Part shown: positions 10,301 through 23,632 of the stretch, piece after piece
Layout of the letters: every line of letters begins with the position of its first letter
How positions within the stretch are numbered: the first letter of the stretch is position 1
DNA from: Sipunculus nudus
Lineage: Eukaryota; Annelida; Sipuncula; Golfingiida; Sipunculidae
Assembly (NCBI GenBank): GCA_026874595.1
Contig: CM049313.1
Location: 66,768,659-66,832,658 of the forward strand
Direction: 5' to 3'
Length of the DNA stretch: 64,000 nucleotides
Notes under the pieces: generated by a model
The model's database searches: none
Told to the model about the DNA's origin: nothing
Seen by the model: the letters and a program-made list of their open reading frames with translations, nothing else
Made by a program: the position numbers and the translations under genes

Positions 10301-13300
10301 TATCGCAGCGGCCTCGGATCTATCTGTCACCACTCCGTCGAGCATTCGTACACCTACAAATATGGGCAATGCTTGTAACAAGGTAGCTTTAGGCCAGTAT
10401 GTGCGGGTCTAAAGTCTAACTAGGGACCCATGGGGTCTCGGCGCTAAGCTGAATTTCCCTATAAGGAAAGGTTTATGATATTCTCCAATACATGGGTCCT
10501 GTGATCAGTTTGAAGCCAACCTGTCTACCCAAACTGGTTTTATCAAGCGTGAACTAATTGGTGAATGGATTGCCCTGTGATCCAGCCTTTTGATCTAGTG
10601 GCCCCAAAATCAATAGGAACCTTCCCCTACTGGCAGGTGCACCACGTGAAAGATGGAAGTTTTGGGATAAAATGTTTGGCATTAAATGCATCCACAATCT
10701 TTTTAATGAAGTGGGTCCTGTGACCTTGACCTCTACCTCATGACCCGAAAATCAGAGGATATCTCACATAATTGGTGGGTCATAGAAAAGTAAAGTTATA
10801 AACCAGTATGTCTAGTGTTACCTAGTCAAATTGTTCGGCGCACAAGTCCGGCGTACCAACCGCTTCGCTAGAAAAGCAAGCTTCACTAGCGAGACAGTTC
10901 GGTCCGCTTTTATGTCACCCCGTAACACCATTAAACTGGAGTTATCACATGGAAACAAATATACGGACAGATGGCCCCTGTAACCTTGGCATCTGACCTT
11001 TTGAATGCAAAATCAATTAGTTTTTTTTTTTCCTATTAGCAGGAAAGCCAAATGTGCAAGATAGAAGGGATGGGATGAAAAGTTTAGCTTAATCTGCTTC
11101 CAAAATCTTTACTAAATATGCGAGTCCTGTGACCTTGACCTTTGACATCATGACCCAAAAATCAATAGAGTTATTGTGTTTGGGGTAGGCTGGATATAAG
11201 TCTAGTTTGAAAACCATATTTCAACCCAAACTGAAGTTATCATCAGGAAATAAATTTGACGGACATACAGAAAGACGAACATCTACTTATTCAAGCGGGG
11301 CCCTAATATACTACCCAAGGTTCAGGACACAGATGAAAAAAAAAAAAAAAAAAAAAAAAACAGCTGCGAAGATGATAGTATAAATATAATTTTGCAGTCT
11401 CAAAATAACGGAACAGAGCATCAAAATAGAAAAAATACAGATGAGGCCACCAGTCTCCAGGTACTGGAGAAACCAGTCATAATCAATAAACACACGGGGT
11501 TTGAGGACACAGGATGAAACCACAGCTGAGAAAATGACATAAATGCTGTCATTTGATGTACTCAAAAACAAAACAAAAATCGTAAAAAAATAATAAAAAA
11601 AAAATACCAGTAATCGGGAACTGACAATACTAGTCATTATCAATATTAAAGGCTAAATTCATGGCAATCCATGCATTAATTATCAAGATACTGGTGGTTT
11701 TGTATCAGATTTTTTATTATTCTGTGGGCTACTTAGAAGCCCAATAATTCGGAGAATATGCCTATACCTCAGTTGACTTACAGTCAGCTGAGATAAAATA
11801 AAACTTTGCTCTCAGAGGTATATTCATCAATTCCTTTGAAATTTTTAGTGAGGTAACATGTGGATATAAGTGACAAGCGTCTAAAATATCAAAGAAATCA
11901 TAAGCATATTATCCGAGTATTCCCGAATTTAAAATGCTATATCAGAGTTTGTCATATGTCACATTCATAGAGTATAAATTTCATAAATAACAAACTGAAG
12001 AAACATCTCTGCATTAAAAAAGTCTGCATTTAGAGGAAGATGGAGAGGACACAAAGCGCTAAGACTGGTATAAGTAAGTTGTTCTCTGATATTGCAAGTG
12101 TTTTCATCTGCTATGTTGAATTCGGGGATACTCGCAACATGTGCATCTGATTTTTTTTTAATTAAAAAAAACCCTGTAGATAATATCCAAATGTTACACC
12201 ATGAAAAATTTCACTCGATTTTGAACCCCGGTAAGTTAAAAAGTGGTCCGTTTTAGGGAGATCCGATATATATGAAAAGATACGAGTAGAACAGGTTTAA
12301 AGGTCACGGGGGATCCACCGTGTTGATGAAAAAAGAAAAGAAGAAACAGTGAACATTTTGCTCTGATCAACGAAAGAAAAAGAATACATAAAAAAGAAAA
12401 CACTTAATTTTAAAATGTGTTTTGAGTTAGTAGTCCTTCTGGCATTGTAAAACTCTATCAGTCTGCATATTTTTTTCTCCTTTCATGCCATTAGAATAAG
12501 TGTGAGTCGGAGGAGTTTTCTTGCACCTCTAACTGTAATAATTATTATGGTCAAGCCAAGTTATCAGAAGATGAATGAGCAAGCCTGTACTCTGAGGCAA
12601 TACAAAACTAGCGCAGTAAAAATATATATTTAAAGACATATTGTTCAGCGTTTGTTGAGCGTATGACAAAAGAGACAATATGTTGTGCCTACCCCCTATT
12701 TTGGCATTGAAGGCGACACCGACCCCACATTTCCCGTTGTTTGCAACCATTGCGATCTCACCCGCACAGCGTGTCCCGTGTCTGAAATATTTAAAAAGAT
12801 CAAATAAAATGACAAGGATCTGGCGATATATATATATATATATATATGAATCTGTGTGTAATTTCATAAACTGTTTCTGACAAGATATATTGAGCAAAGG
12901 TCAATGTAACTATCGCAGATTTATTTATTTTTCTGATTGATTGGTGTATTTGGAGGTTGGCATATACAATTTAATCAACACAGAAACAGTTCCAATTCAC
13001 ACAATAACCAATAATGTTTTGTTATAATGTATTTAGTATGAATTGGTCACCAGACCAAAGTTTATCTAATAATTACTCATATATGTCTTACCGAATTTCA
13101 TGTTTTGTAAGAAAAAGTGCATTAATAAAATAAAACGAAATTATATGAATGGTCGCGGGTACTGGAAAAAAATAAGCAAAACATCAAGACAATTCTTCAG
13201 TAAAATGATTTATTACATAACTAAACAAGAAATCTGCAATCTTAGGAATGCAAGTTTCCGCTTCCCTATTGTGGGATGCTCCCAACTATGTGTGTACATT

Positions 13301-16300
13301 CACATATATTCGGCAAATATTCCCAGGTTCATTCGCGCGTAAGTGACTCAACATTTGAAAATATTCATTGATGTCGTTCCTTAACCCGGATCGTATGCCG
13401 GGTGCACCAAAATATAATCCATTTTTCATAGACCCATTCCCGAAAGCCTTGAGATTCCGTTTATCATTGTGTGAGTGGTGTTGTGAACAAACACACACCC
13501 TCCAGAAGCTACTAGTATGAGTTGAGTGTCCTTCATGCCATTTTGGTAAAACTTCAACTCAGTATAGGTGATCAACTGTGTCACATGTTTTACTTCATGT
13601 AAGGTGCTGGTTCAAAGCTGACAGTAGCAGGTTTTAAGGTATCAAGCAGACATTGGAAATCTGGGATTTATTTGCATCGGCAAGGCCTTCGCTTGACCAG
13701 GGCAACATCTGGTGACTTAATTCAGTGAGATAACCACGAACAATATATCCAGGCTGAACCGATGGCGTTTTTGTATGTTAAATAAAATTATTGGGTTAAC
13801 GTTTGTAATATCATTGAGTTTTTCATAAGAAACCGACAGAAAAGGGGGTGAGAAGTGGCCAGTGGTTAAGGTATTGGCCCATGGAGCGGTATGAGTCGGT
13901 AAGACTGGACGAAGCTAGGCGACCCTGCTGTATCACAACTAAAAAGGACTAATTAACATGTGTTTCGAAACAGTTGAAAACCTTGTAACTATCAGGATTT
14001 ATCAGGAGACGACCAACACGGTTTTCTATGAAGAAAAATGTTAAATCACCGATATTTCTGCATAAAGGAAAAAAAAAACTTTGGTGCAATGAATCGTTGA
14101 ATATGGAACTCATGACGGGGTGAAATAAAAGAATGAGGTATGTGAATGCTGAAATGTCACATGTAAGGTTAAGAATTTAATATAACCATGGACCCCCGAT
14201 GAGTAGTTATATGTACTATAAAATGTGCTCGTATTCTGAATTTTAGACGTGGTCGCATTTCTGAGTCACCCATCACGGGAATAACACAAACAATGATCGG
14301 GACCAAGTTAAGTGGTCGTAATTATGGGGTGGTCGCAAAGGAGGGTTCCACAAACATTTTTATAGAAAAGCTGTGTAGCATGATATTATTAATCAGTTTC
14401 CAAGCATCAGGTCTTGATTTAAAATAACAAACTGTTTTCTGCATTGATGTATAATCGTAGTTGCCGACAGGTGGCGCTGCGATAGCCCTTAGAAAATTAT
14501 TTGAAATATATCTGGATTCATGGAGAAATAAGGAAAATGACCCCCTCCCCTTAGACACGCTTTGCCTCATTCCTGACAGTCCAAGGCAAACAAAAAAAAT
14601 GCATATCCGAAGCGTGACCATAGAGGAGTTTCGTGACAAAAGTCAAATGCGACCACCGTCAATTATAATATAGATTAGAATAGCAGTCACAATGACATCC
14701 AATAAATATATGAGTGCACATGCCCATATACTGTAGAAAAATAGTTGACATACTTATTTTCATTGGTCGGATCGTATCTTGGGAAAGGATCATGATCCTT
14801 ATCGTTCAGATCCACACTTGCCTCGGGATCCTGCTCATGGAAAAACACACATAATTATAAACATGTAAACAAGTATATACACTTTTTTTTCATTGTTGTC
14901 AGCACGTAGATTATTAAAAATCATCAGAAAAATGTTAGCAAGTATGTTTTTTTCATATCCATCAAAACATACTAAATCACAGACATTTTCACTATTTTCT
15001 TTTTTTCCCTTATCAGAATCATTAACATATGCTAAACATATAACATTTAACATGTAATATTGTTTATTCGTAACACATAACATGTATGTCGAAGTTCAAT
15101 AAAAATTCGAGACTTTTGTGAAGGAGATTTAACCCAGTGTAGAGTTGCTTCATTACTACCGTTATTTTCATCTCGGATATAAATAAACGCGGGACAAATC
15201 AACAGATACATGTATATCTGAGCAAAAGTCATCAAAAGGGACTCCATGGTGGTTTTTGCTTTCTTTGCTATATTTCATCTCGGTGTCAACTAAATAATAC
15301 AGCGAGACCTGGCGGCTAGCCCGGAAAAGCACGTACAGTACAAGGAGGCAGGGGACTGCTTATATCAAACGTACGGGCCACTGGGCCATCAAATATGAAC
15401 ACCAATATCCCTTTACAGTGTCCAGACTATAAGAGGTTGGAGCAGGGTCAGCGAGCAGGTTGTGGGTACCTTTTGTGTTTAATATTATACGACCTGTGTT
15501 AACAGAGACTTTGATAACACAAGTCTGAAATCTAGGACAAGCCTAAGCCTGTCATTGGCTTTGGATTTTTTTGTCATTACGGTCTGTAAGATCATATTAT
15601 ATTAAGGAAAACCCTGGAATTAAAAACCTTTTTCACAGAGTAGGTCAAATATATCCCAAAGCTCTAGTAATATACTTCTATTTCTTCAAACCAGAACATA
15701 AGCATCGCCATACATTTCCTCTCTAAAGGCTTCGTTCTGCTTGATAAAATTAAAAAAAAGGTTTATCATCTTTTATCAACGAAACTACACATTTTAAAAA
15801 TAACGATACTACGCATATGGAGCTTGCCTATGTTTCTATATCTGTACTGTTGGTGATTTATTTTTTCTAGTCTTTACTTCAATTTTAACCTGAAATTTAG
15901 TCCTTAAGTGGCTTTCACCTGCCTGGTGATGGTAATCTATGCGTTTGTAAAAAGTATAGTGTAACGATAATACATGTATTAATTGAAAACCCAGTTCTAT
16001 TGCATCCAGATAAAGAATGATAGTCATATAATCATTTCTAGGACTGGTTACCCGTTGTGTTCTCTAACTGTCATTGAAACCTTTCAGATAGGGAAATGTT
16101 TGAGTCTACATTCCAGTTCATAAAAACTACCATCCATTTTATTTCGCTAAGGCAGGAGCTTGTCTAATGGACCTATATTTATTCAACACAATTTATACGT
16201 GACCCATTGTTATATACCTCACATGTTTTATTTCCAGTTACAAATATCAATTTTATACATGATGAATAAATAAAAAAATAAAATATAATATTTGTAGGAT

Positions 16301-18196
16301 CAAATTTAACCTATTGAAACGTAGAATTATCAATAAACAAGACATTAATTATTCTGCGATTTGATTGTGTTTGAAAAAATAATCATTATAGGACCAAGTG
16401 AAATTCATGGCTACGCCCCTGATAGGTGCAGGTTATTTGCTGCATGAAGGTCACGTGTATAATTAATTGTTAATCTGCTCAGTGATTCAGATAATATATT
16501 GCTTTGGTCTGTCTGTTCACCGCAATACGTATAGATTAACCAGCGGTTTATGTAAACGGATATGTAATTTATATAATCTTTTGTTTTGAATATCCGATAC
16601 AACAAACATTTACAATTTTAAAAAAGTGTGCGCCATCTGTATCTAGGTGAAGGTAAAATCTCTTATGAGAAATACTCAATTACAAAATATTGACCCCTTT
16701 ATGATGCATTTTGTGATCTTGATAGAACGCGGGAATATTCAGTAGAAACACCTTTAATGAATATTTAAAAAATCTACTATTTAGATTAATGTTGCCTATG
16801 TTTTGCGTTTCATATATCGCTTTATTGAAAACAAAAGTCAACCTGATACAATCTTGATATGCTATTCAGTAAAACGTGAATGGAAACCTGAGCATGGCGT
16901 CACATGATTTTAAAGAGATGGAAAATGAAACATTGTCTTCGTCTTTCCCTTTTGCTACCAATATAAACAGCCTGAACAGCTGACACTTAATACTTATGCA
17001 AATAAATGAATTTTCTGAGGGTTTGCGAAAAATCCCTGTAATTATCACTATGACTGAGGAAATTTAAAATAGTACAATGACCGTATGAGGCATGTGAGTC
17101 GAGTCATCGGGAAGGATTTGTTATTATTGACATTAAAGTTGTCTTGTCTCATGTCAAACGGACAGAAATTTCTTGTTCCGAGAAATATTAAATGTCCATA
17201 GATTAAGGCAAATTTTTGCCTTCCCCAACCAACTAAGCCAGCCCTTCCAATCAAGAAGAATGTATTCAAATATATATGTATATGAGGGGGCGTGATTTGC
17301 ACAGGAGATGAGATGGATGTTGTTTTATTATTATTTTTTGATGAGGAGGAAATTTTAAAATTTGCTCCTTCTTTTGCTAAAGTTTCTTTTTCTTAATTTA
17401 AGTATTTATATTGTTTCAGTTTAGGACTACTTGAAGGAGCAGAGCAATTCATATTTCTTTATTTTTTCTATCCTGGAGTGAAGCAGGCTCGGTGTCTACC
17501 GTATCTGCGGGTCGTGGGCTTGTAATCACCGTCATAAGACGCACTCATTTGTGAGTGATGCATGTCTGTAGGACAAGCAAGCCTGCAGAGCGCTTACTCT
17601 GGGTTGGGGCCGACCGTGAAAAATCTCACCGCTCCTTGGCTGGGATATGAACTCACGACCCCCCCGGCTTTAAGTCCTATGCTCCACCCCTAGACTACAA
17701 AAGCCGGTACTAATTATAAATTTATCAATTTTAATTTCGATGCAGCAACAGCAGTTAATTATAAATACACAGCATTCAGAAGGAACAAACATTTTTCTGT
17801 AAAAGGAAGCACTAACCCATACTGTGCTCTCTTTTCTGTTCGTCTATATATACAGTCCATTATTACTCAGGTCTCGGTATAAATAACGAGCTATAGCAGC
17901 GATTCAGTGAAATATTTTATGGGTGTTGGAGGTGGGAAGGATTGCATTCTTCTGTTATTCGCCGGCTTAGGATGACCTCATCCAGTTACTAATTTTTATT
18001 TGGTAGAAAGTTTGCCAATGACACAAGATATATTGGTTAGATTCGGAGAGGGATCTGTTGTAGATGTATTGTTGGACATATTACGCTGGGTATTTTTAAT
18101 GTTTTATTTATATGTAAAAATGCGAGTTTGGATTATGTTTGTATATAAGGTTTAAGTGTTTAAAAAATACAATATGAACAAATTTTATTCATATAC

Positions 18197-18232
<36 letters not shown>

Positions 18233-18494
18233 GTATATATCTTGAGAAATTATATTTTTAGATATGCACGATTTTACGATTCAACTGCAATTCGCAATGT
18301 GTAATTCAGGGGTGTTTGAGTGTGTATGTTTATGTGCGTACATGATTGGTTTTACTTACATAATTCCTGATCAGGTCCGTGTGATTATGTTCCAGCCCTG
18401 GGGAAAACAAAAGCAACCAAATTAAAATTATGACGTTGGTGTATTACACCCCGTCCCCCCCCTCACTCTCTCTCTCTCTCTGTCAATATATATG

Positions 18495-18549
<55 letters not shown>

Positions 18550-20748
18550 TATTAACCATATATACCATATATTTATCAACATATGGTACGGCCATGTTTG
18601 TTGCAGAATACCGGCCAAAGAAATCCTCAATGAATTATTCTGCTGAATGTCTATACACTAAACATCATTGTATTCCCGAAGAATAAGGGCTGTCTACGAG
18701 CTACAGCTTCTACTATTACAATCATCCAGAGTGTACTACAATGAGACGTAGGGAAGCTGGATTTTTTTTTATTAATTTAGAAATAGATTTGTTGCATACT
18801 AGTATGTCCTGACTACCACATGCAAAGTAGAGTGTGACTTAACCATCTGTGAACAATACATTCCACCTTAATAATGCTAAGATAATGTCCTGTATTTGCG
18901 TTGTTGAAAAACAAAGTGTGAAAATCTTCAAACTAAGATTATATTTCTTATCAGCAAATGATTTTTTTTAATATCTCGTGGCCGAAATTTAACAAGTTTT
19001 CCATCTTTCAGTTAGGTTTGCCTGTGCCGTATAATAAATATAATACTGGAATATACTGTTAGTACATAATTTTTCAGTGATACCTTTTTACCGTCTGTAT
19101 AACACGTTTAAAAATATTAATAAAGTATATGGTTTTAGAAAATAAGGCTGTTATGTTTCCAGTATAATTTAATTCTAAACCAGGTTGTTGAGATACAATA
19201 TTTCATAGTAAATTCAGAAATGGAACTAAAGTATATAATTCTAATTATTAATATATTTCATGTGTAATATATGAATATTATTTTCTGAATAGCGTGGTGG
19301 GAGTTCGGGGGGGGGGTGAGAAAGTAATAACAATGACCATACCCCATTAAAAAATGGGGGACCACCCCCCCCCCCCCCCGAATATGTACGCCGCTTGTTT
19401 AGAAGACGTAATGGCCGTTATAAATTCGCTCTTCATAGTTCAGATCCGCTAGTTGCTTGTTATGGATAACAAGTACAACACGAGCGCTATTTAAAAAAAA
19501 TACGGCGCACTTCTGATTATAGTCAAAGAGTCTACCATTGACCAAGTGTCTGTCTGTAACCATCTGGCTTAAACTGAATTAAACATGGTTTTTAGCCCTG
19601 TCGTTTATGACAACAGTTAAACCCCTGATCAAATCAATTAATTCCCCCAAGAATAGATTTCCGGCTCTCTGCGAAATAAACATTACATCATGGAAGCGGT
19701 GCTTATTCATTTGGAAAATATGGTCTCCTGGTTGTGATCACACGATGAAAGGCAGACAGGCTGGGACAGACGTGTTATGATCAATGGCCCCTGAGTCTGA
19801 TATAGATGTGATTACAAATAAACGCGGAGATTTATTAATAATGCCATTGAAGTCACACAGTGAGCACTGCTATCATCTGTGGATAACCGGGTCCAACGAC
19901 TTCAGGTGGCAAGCCTCCGGGAATCTTGAAATCGATTTCAGTTTACCCCTTTCGATTTAAGATAAGCCCTAAAAACATTTGTTTCTTTATGCTTTTCAAC
20001 TTGAAATTCTTATAATTTCTTTTTAATTTCTTTCTCAAATGTTGTTGAGTTTCCATGTAATTTGAATGTGCGATATTTAATATAATTGACAATATAAATA
20101 ACATTTGTGACAATTTCATTTCTTATAGAGTGATTCACGATATTAAATATCGTTTATTTTATTTAAATAATATAACACGAGTTTAAAGCATAAGACATTA
20201 TCATTTGGTTAAATCAGCGAGGGCGTAATCTGAACACTGCAGGGATAACCTGACACATGGTCCAGACTTCCCTTGTGGTTACCTTAAATTGATTACAGAT
20301 TATGATTATCGAGGGTAACCTTACATTTGGGTAACCTGAAGTCTTTACATCGGGCCAGATTTCGTGGTCTCAATAGCATACTTACGTTTGTACATGGGTA
20401 ACTATATGATAAATTGGACTAAAACAAGATTAACAATGATACGTTTAATTAAATTCCTTATCAGAATCTGCACAATTACAGTGTAATATGTAATATTGCA
20501 CATGACGGTTAATACACGTTCCAGCGGATAGTAAATCATCTTTAAACAATTTTTTCTCTAGAACGTGCTTCTGACCTATCTCACCTGCATGTCATGGGAT
20601 AACCGTGCAACATTTTCAATGGGAATTACCATTGAACCAATTAGCACATCCTTTCGGGAAAAAAACTATGGCATTCATTCAATTTGTAATATTTCTGAAT
20701 TCGTTCAGGCGTCTTTTTTTATCACTCTATAAAAATGAATATATAAAT

Positions 20749-20836
<88 letters not shown>

Positions 20837-21412
20837 GAAGTAGTAGTATACCTTCATTTTTTCGAATTGAGGCGCAGATTAACAACAGCGAAGACAGATT
20901 TATTTTCAACAAAAGTCGTAAACATATGAGCCGCTGAAGCTCTTTAGAAATATTTATGAAGCCCAGACATATAAACCCCGCTGGATGTCAGCTGTGGTTC
21001 CAGTATTACCATTTGCTATAATAACTGAGCGTGGTAAAAAGGAACCTTAAAAAATTGGAGAAAATTTAACGTTATATCCCAGAGTAGAAAAACCTAAGCG
21101 CGAACTCATCTGAAGGAAAAGTATCCACCAATCACGCCCAGGTAAGTGAATTTCTGCGTTTTGGCTCAGCTACCTTAAGTGCGGTCACATGACCTTTTGG
21201 AATTAACACTGCAGCTGATGATACAAATGAGGGCCCCTCCTCCCACTCGAAATACCTGTTTAAATTAGACTAATAGGGAGCGGAGGCTGATTTGAGGTTG
21301 GTCTGATGAGCTACGCTAATCACCTGGTAAAATGGGTGCGAGGGGTCGGTTTCTACTAACAGGGACCGACATCTTTTAGATATGACGCGATACGGTTTTC
21401 ATGGGGTGGGAT

Positions 21413-21463
<51 letters not shown>

Positions 21464-21479
21464 TCACTTCAACTTAAAA

Positions 21480-21571
<92 letters not shown>

Positions 21572-23584
21572 CTAGAAGGAAGTGGTTTAGTAGTTGAAGC
21601 GTAGCTAAAGATAAAGAGTGACGCCTTTTAACTGTCAACTGAACAGTAAACATCCTAAAAACAAAATACTCAGTGTAGATATGATTAAGAAATACATTAT
21701 GCCTTTGATGCAAGGCAAACCTAAACAGTTATGGAACGATCAAGGTGTGTTATTTAACTAGATTTGAACTAATCAATGTGAGTTCTCCGGGTCTGAGTTT
21801 CAATCACATTTATGATTAATAAATTATACATGTAGAGTTTAGAAATTTTCTCTCATGCTTAGGTACAGTTGTGATGATTTCGTGATTTATTTTGGCATGA
21901 ATATGACTCAAAAAAATTTTAGGCAGAAAAATGAAAATGGGTAATTGACTATTATGAAAGTAATAGCCTACCTCATATAATTTTCCTGTAAACAACTTTA
22001 AACCATTTTACGCGTAACTATTCTATTCTGTACCGACATCGTGCCACCATACTATGAAATGGGCATTGCAGGGAACAGTGATGACGATATTATAGACGTG
22101 ACGCACCACAGAGCCACCCATATTCATGGGACCAATAATCAAGAGCTACCTACCCCTGTTTACAGTGAGACTTGTATTCTCCTCGTGCACATGCTTTAGT
22201 GTCACGTCACATAACTTTATATCCCATTAGGCCATATCCACGAGGATAAACAATGGTCACTTGATAGGGACACCATGAACTATTTAGTTATATATAAGAC
22301 ATGTCAATCAGGCCGTAAAGTGAATAATTTTATGGTTAAATATATAATATAGGGTACCGAAAATTACGATTTTGTTCCTTTTGCAATTGGTCATTTTGTT
22401 TGGTAAGTTTTTCTTATGTGGGGATGATCGCGAAAAATAAGTTGGACATTTTTCGTGGAACGGACTATAGTATATCGATTTAATATCAATGGCTCTGACA
22501 GGAATCAATATTGTTAAATACCTGCAATAATTATACACTTCAAATAGACTGCATTAAATGAGAAGAGCAGTGGCCTTCAAGGTGTTCTGACGCAACTTAA
22601 AGAAATATATAAGCTTACAACTGGTTCTATCACTGTTCATGTGCATGTGAGAAAAAATAACCCTTTACAGAAACCGCTGAGGGGAAGCATTTTTACACAC
22701 TTATGAGAAAACAGCTTCGGTAACTTAGCATGTGTCACGTTATGTTTAAAAAAACTGATAGGTAATCGGTCACAGTTTATCCATTCGAATTGTTCGCAAC
22801 AGAAACAGCCGCAGCATTTATAAATTCTCTACTAATCCCACACTGAAGGTTCAGCTTTGACCGATCAAACAATGGAGAGCTAGCGATATGCCATTATCAT
22901 ACGGAATACCTGTATTTTATTTAACTGTACGGACCGTGAGGAATACTGGTTTAATGTCATCACTCTAATTCTCCCTATCAGCCACAAAATCGTGATATTT
23001 ATTCTAAAGCATACCTCCAAATTTTAATATAACTAGCATATTTTACAGTCTTGCGTGTAGTCAGCGGGACTTCGACGGGGTTTGTCAGGGACGGGTTTTC
23101 CATTGATCGAGTTCAAATGGACACACTGTTGTAGTTTCAAATTGATGGCGCTGCGATTCACCATTCACGGAATTTCCCATATTATGTTAAATTCTTCATG
23201 AATTGTGAGAAAATGTGGAAGGCCTCGTTCCAGACACTCATAGTAAAAAAAAGAAGCTGTGTGACAATGGTTTAGTATACCACCGTCTACTGTGATACAA
23301 ATGGTTGTTTTAGGATTCCATAAAGATTCCTCGGAAATGATTCGCATCAGTACTCACCATCATCAAGAATTGTGATGACTACGCCATGTCCGGTGACGTT
23401 CTTGCCCCAGACGGGTACCACTCCCAAATCGTCCTCCCCAGGGTGTACCGAACGCTTTGCTCTGTCAAACTGTCAAAATTATAAATATCAAGTATAATAT
23501 GGAAAAGGGATGCACTTGGTTTGATTTTAACAAAACATTACAGAAACCGTAGACTACTAATATGTAAAAGAAGATCATTTTATA

Positions 23585-23632
<48 letters not shown>

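Larger units (their letters stand above)
18548..23357. other. PCSK1 intron, mixed repeats and unique sequence
   Basis: Holds the third C-tract MITE copy and two microsatellites, listed separately. Stretches at about 19550-19970, 20200-20650 and 21000-21380 are less AT-rich and free of repeats. No exon seen. Confidence 0.4.

Noticed and set aside
16380-16421. hAT element ending ggctacgcccctg
   Set aside because: No matching left terminus or 8-bp duplication found within 500 bp; at best a remnant.
23445-23469. RAKR/SV as the PC1 prodomain cleavage site
   Set aside because: Alignment puts the canonical site at RWKR in the preceding exon; RAKR lies after WYL, inside the catalytic domain. Kept only as an extra-site finding.
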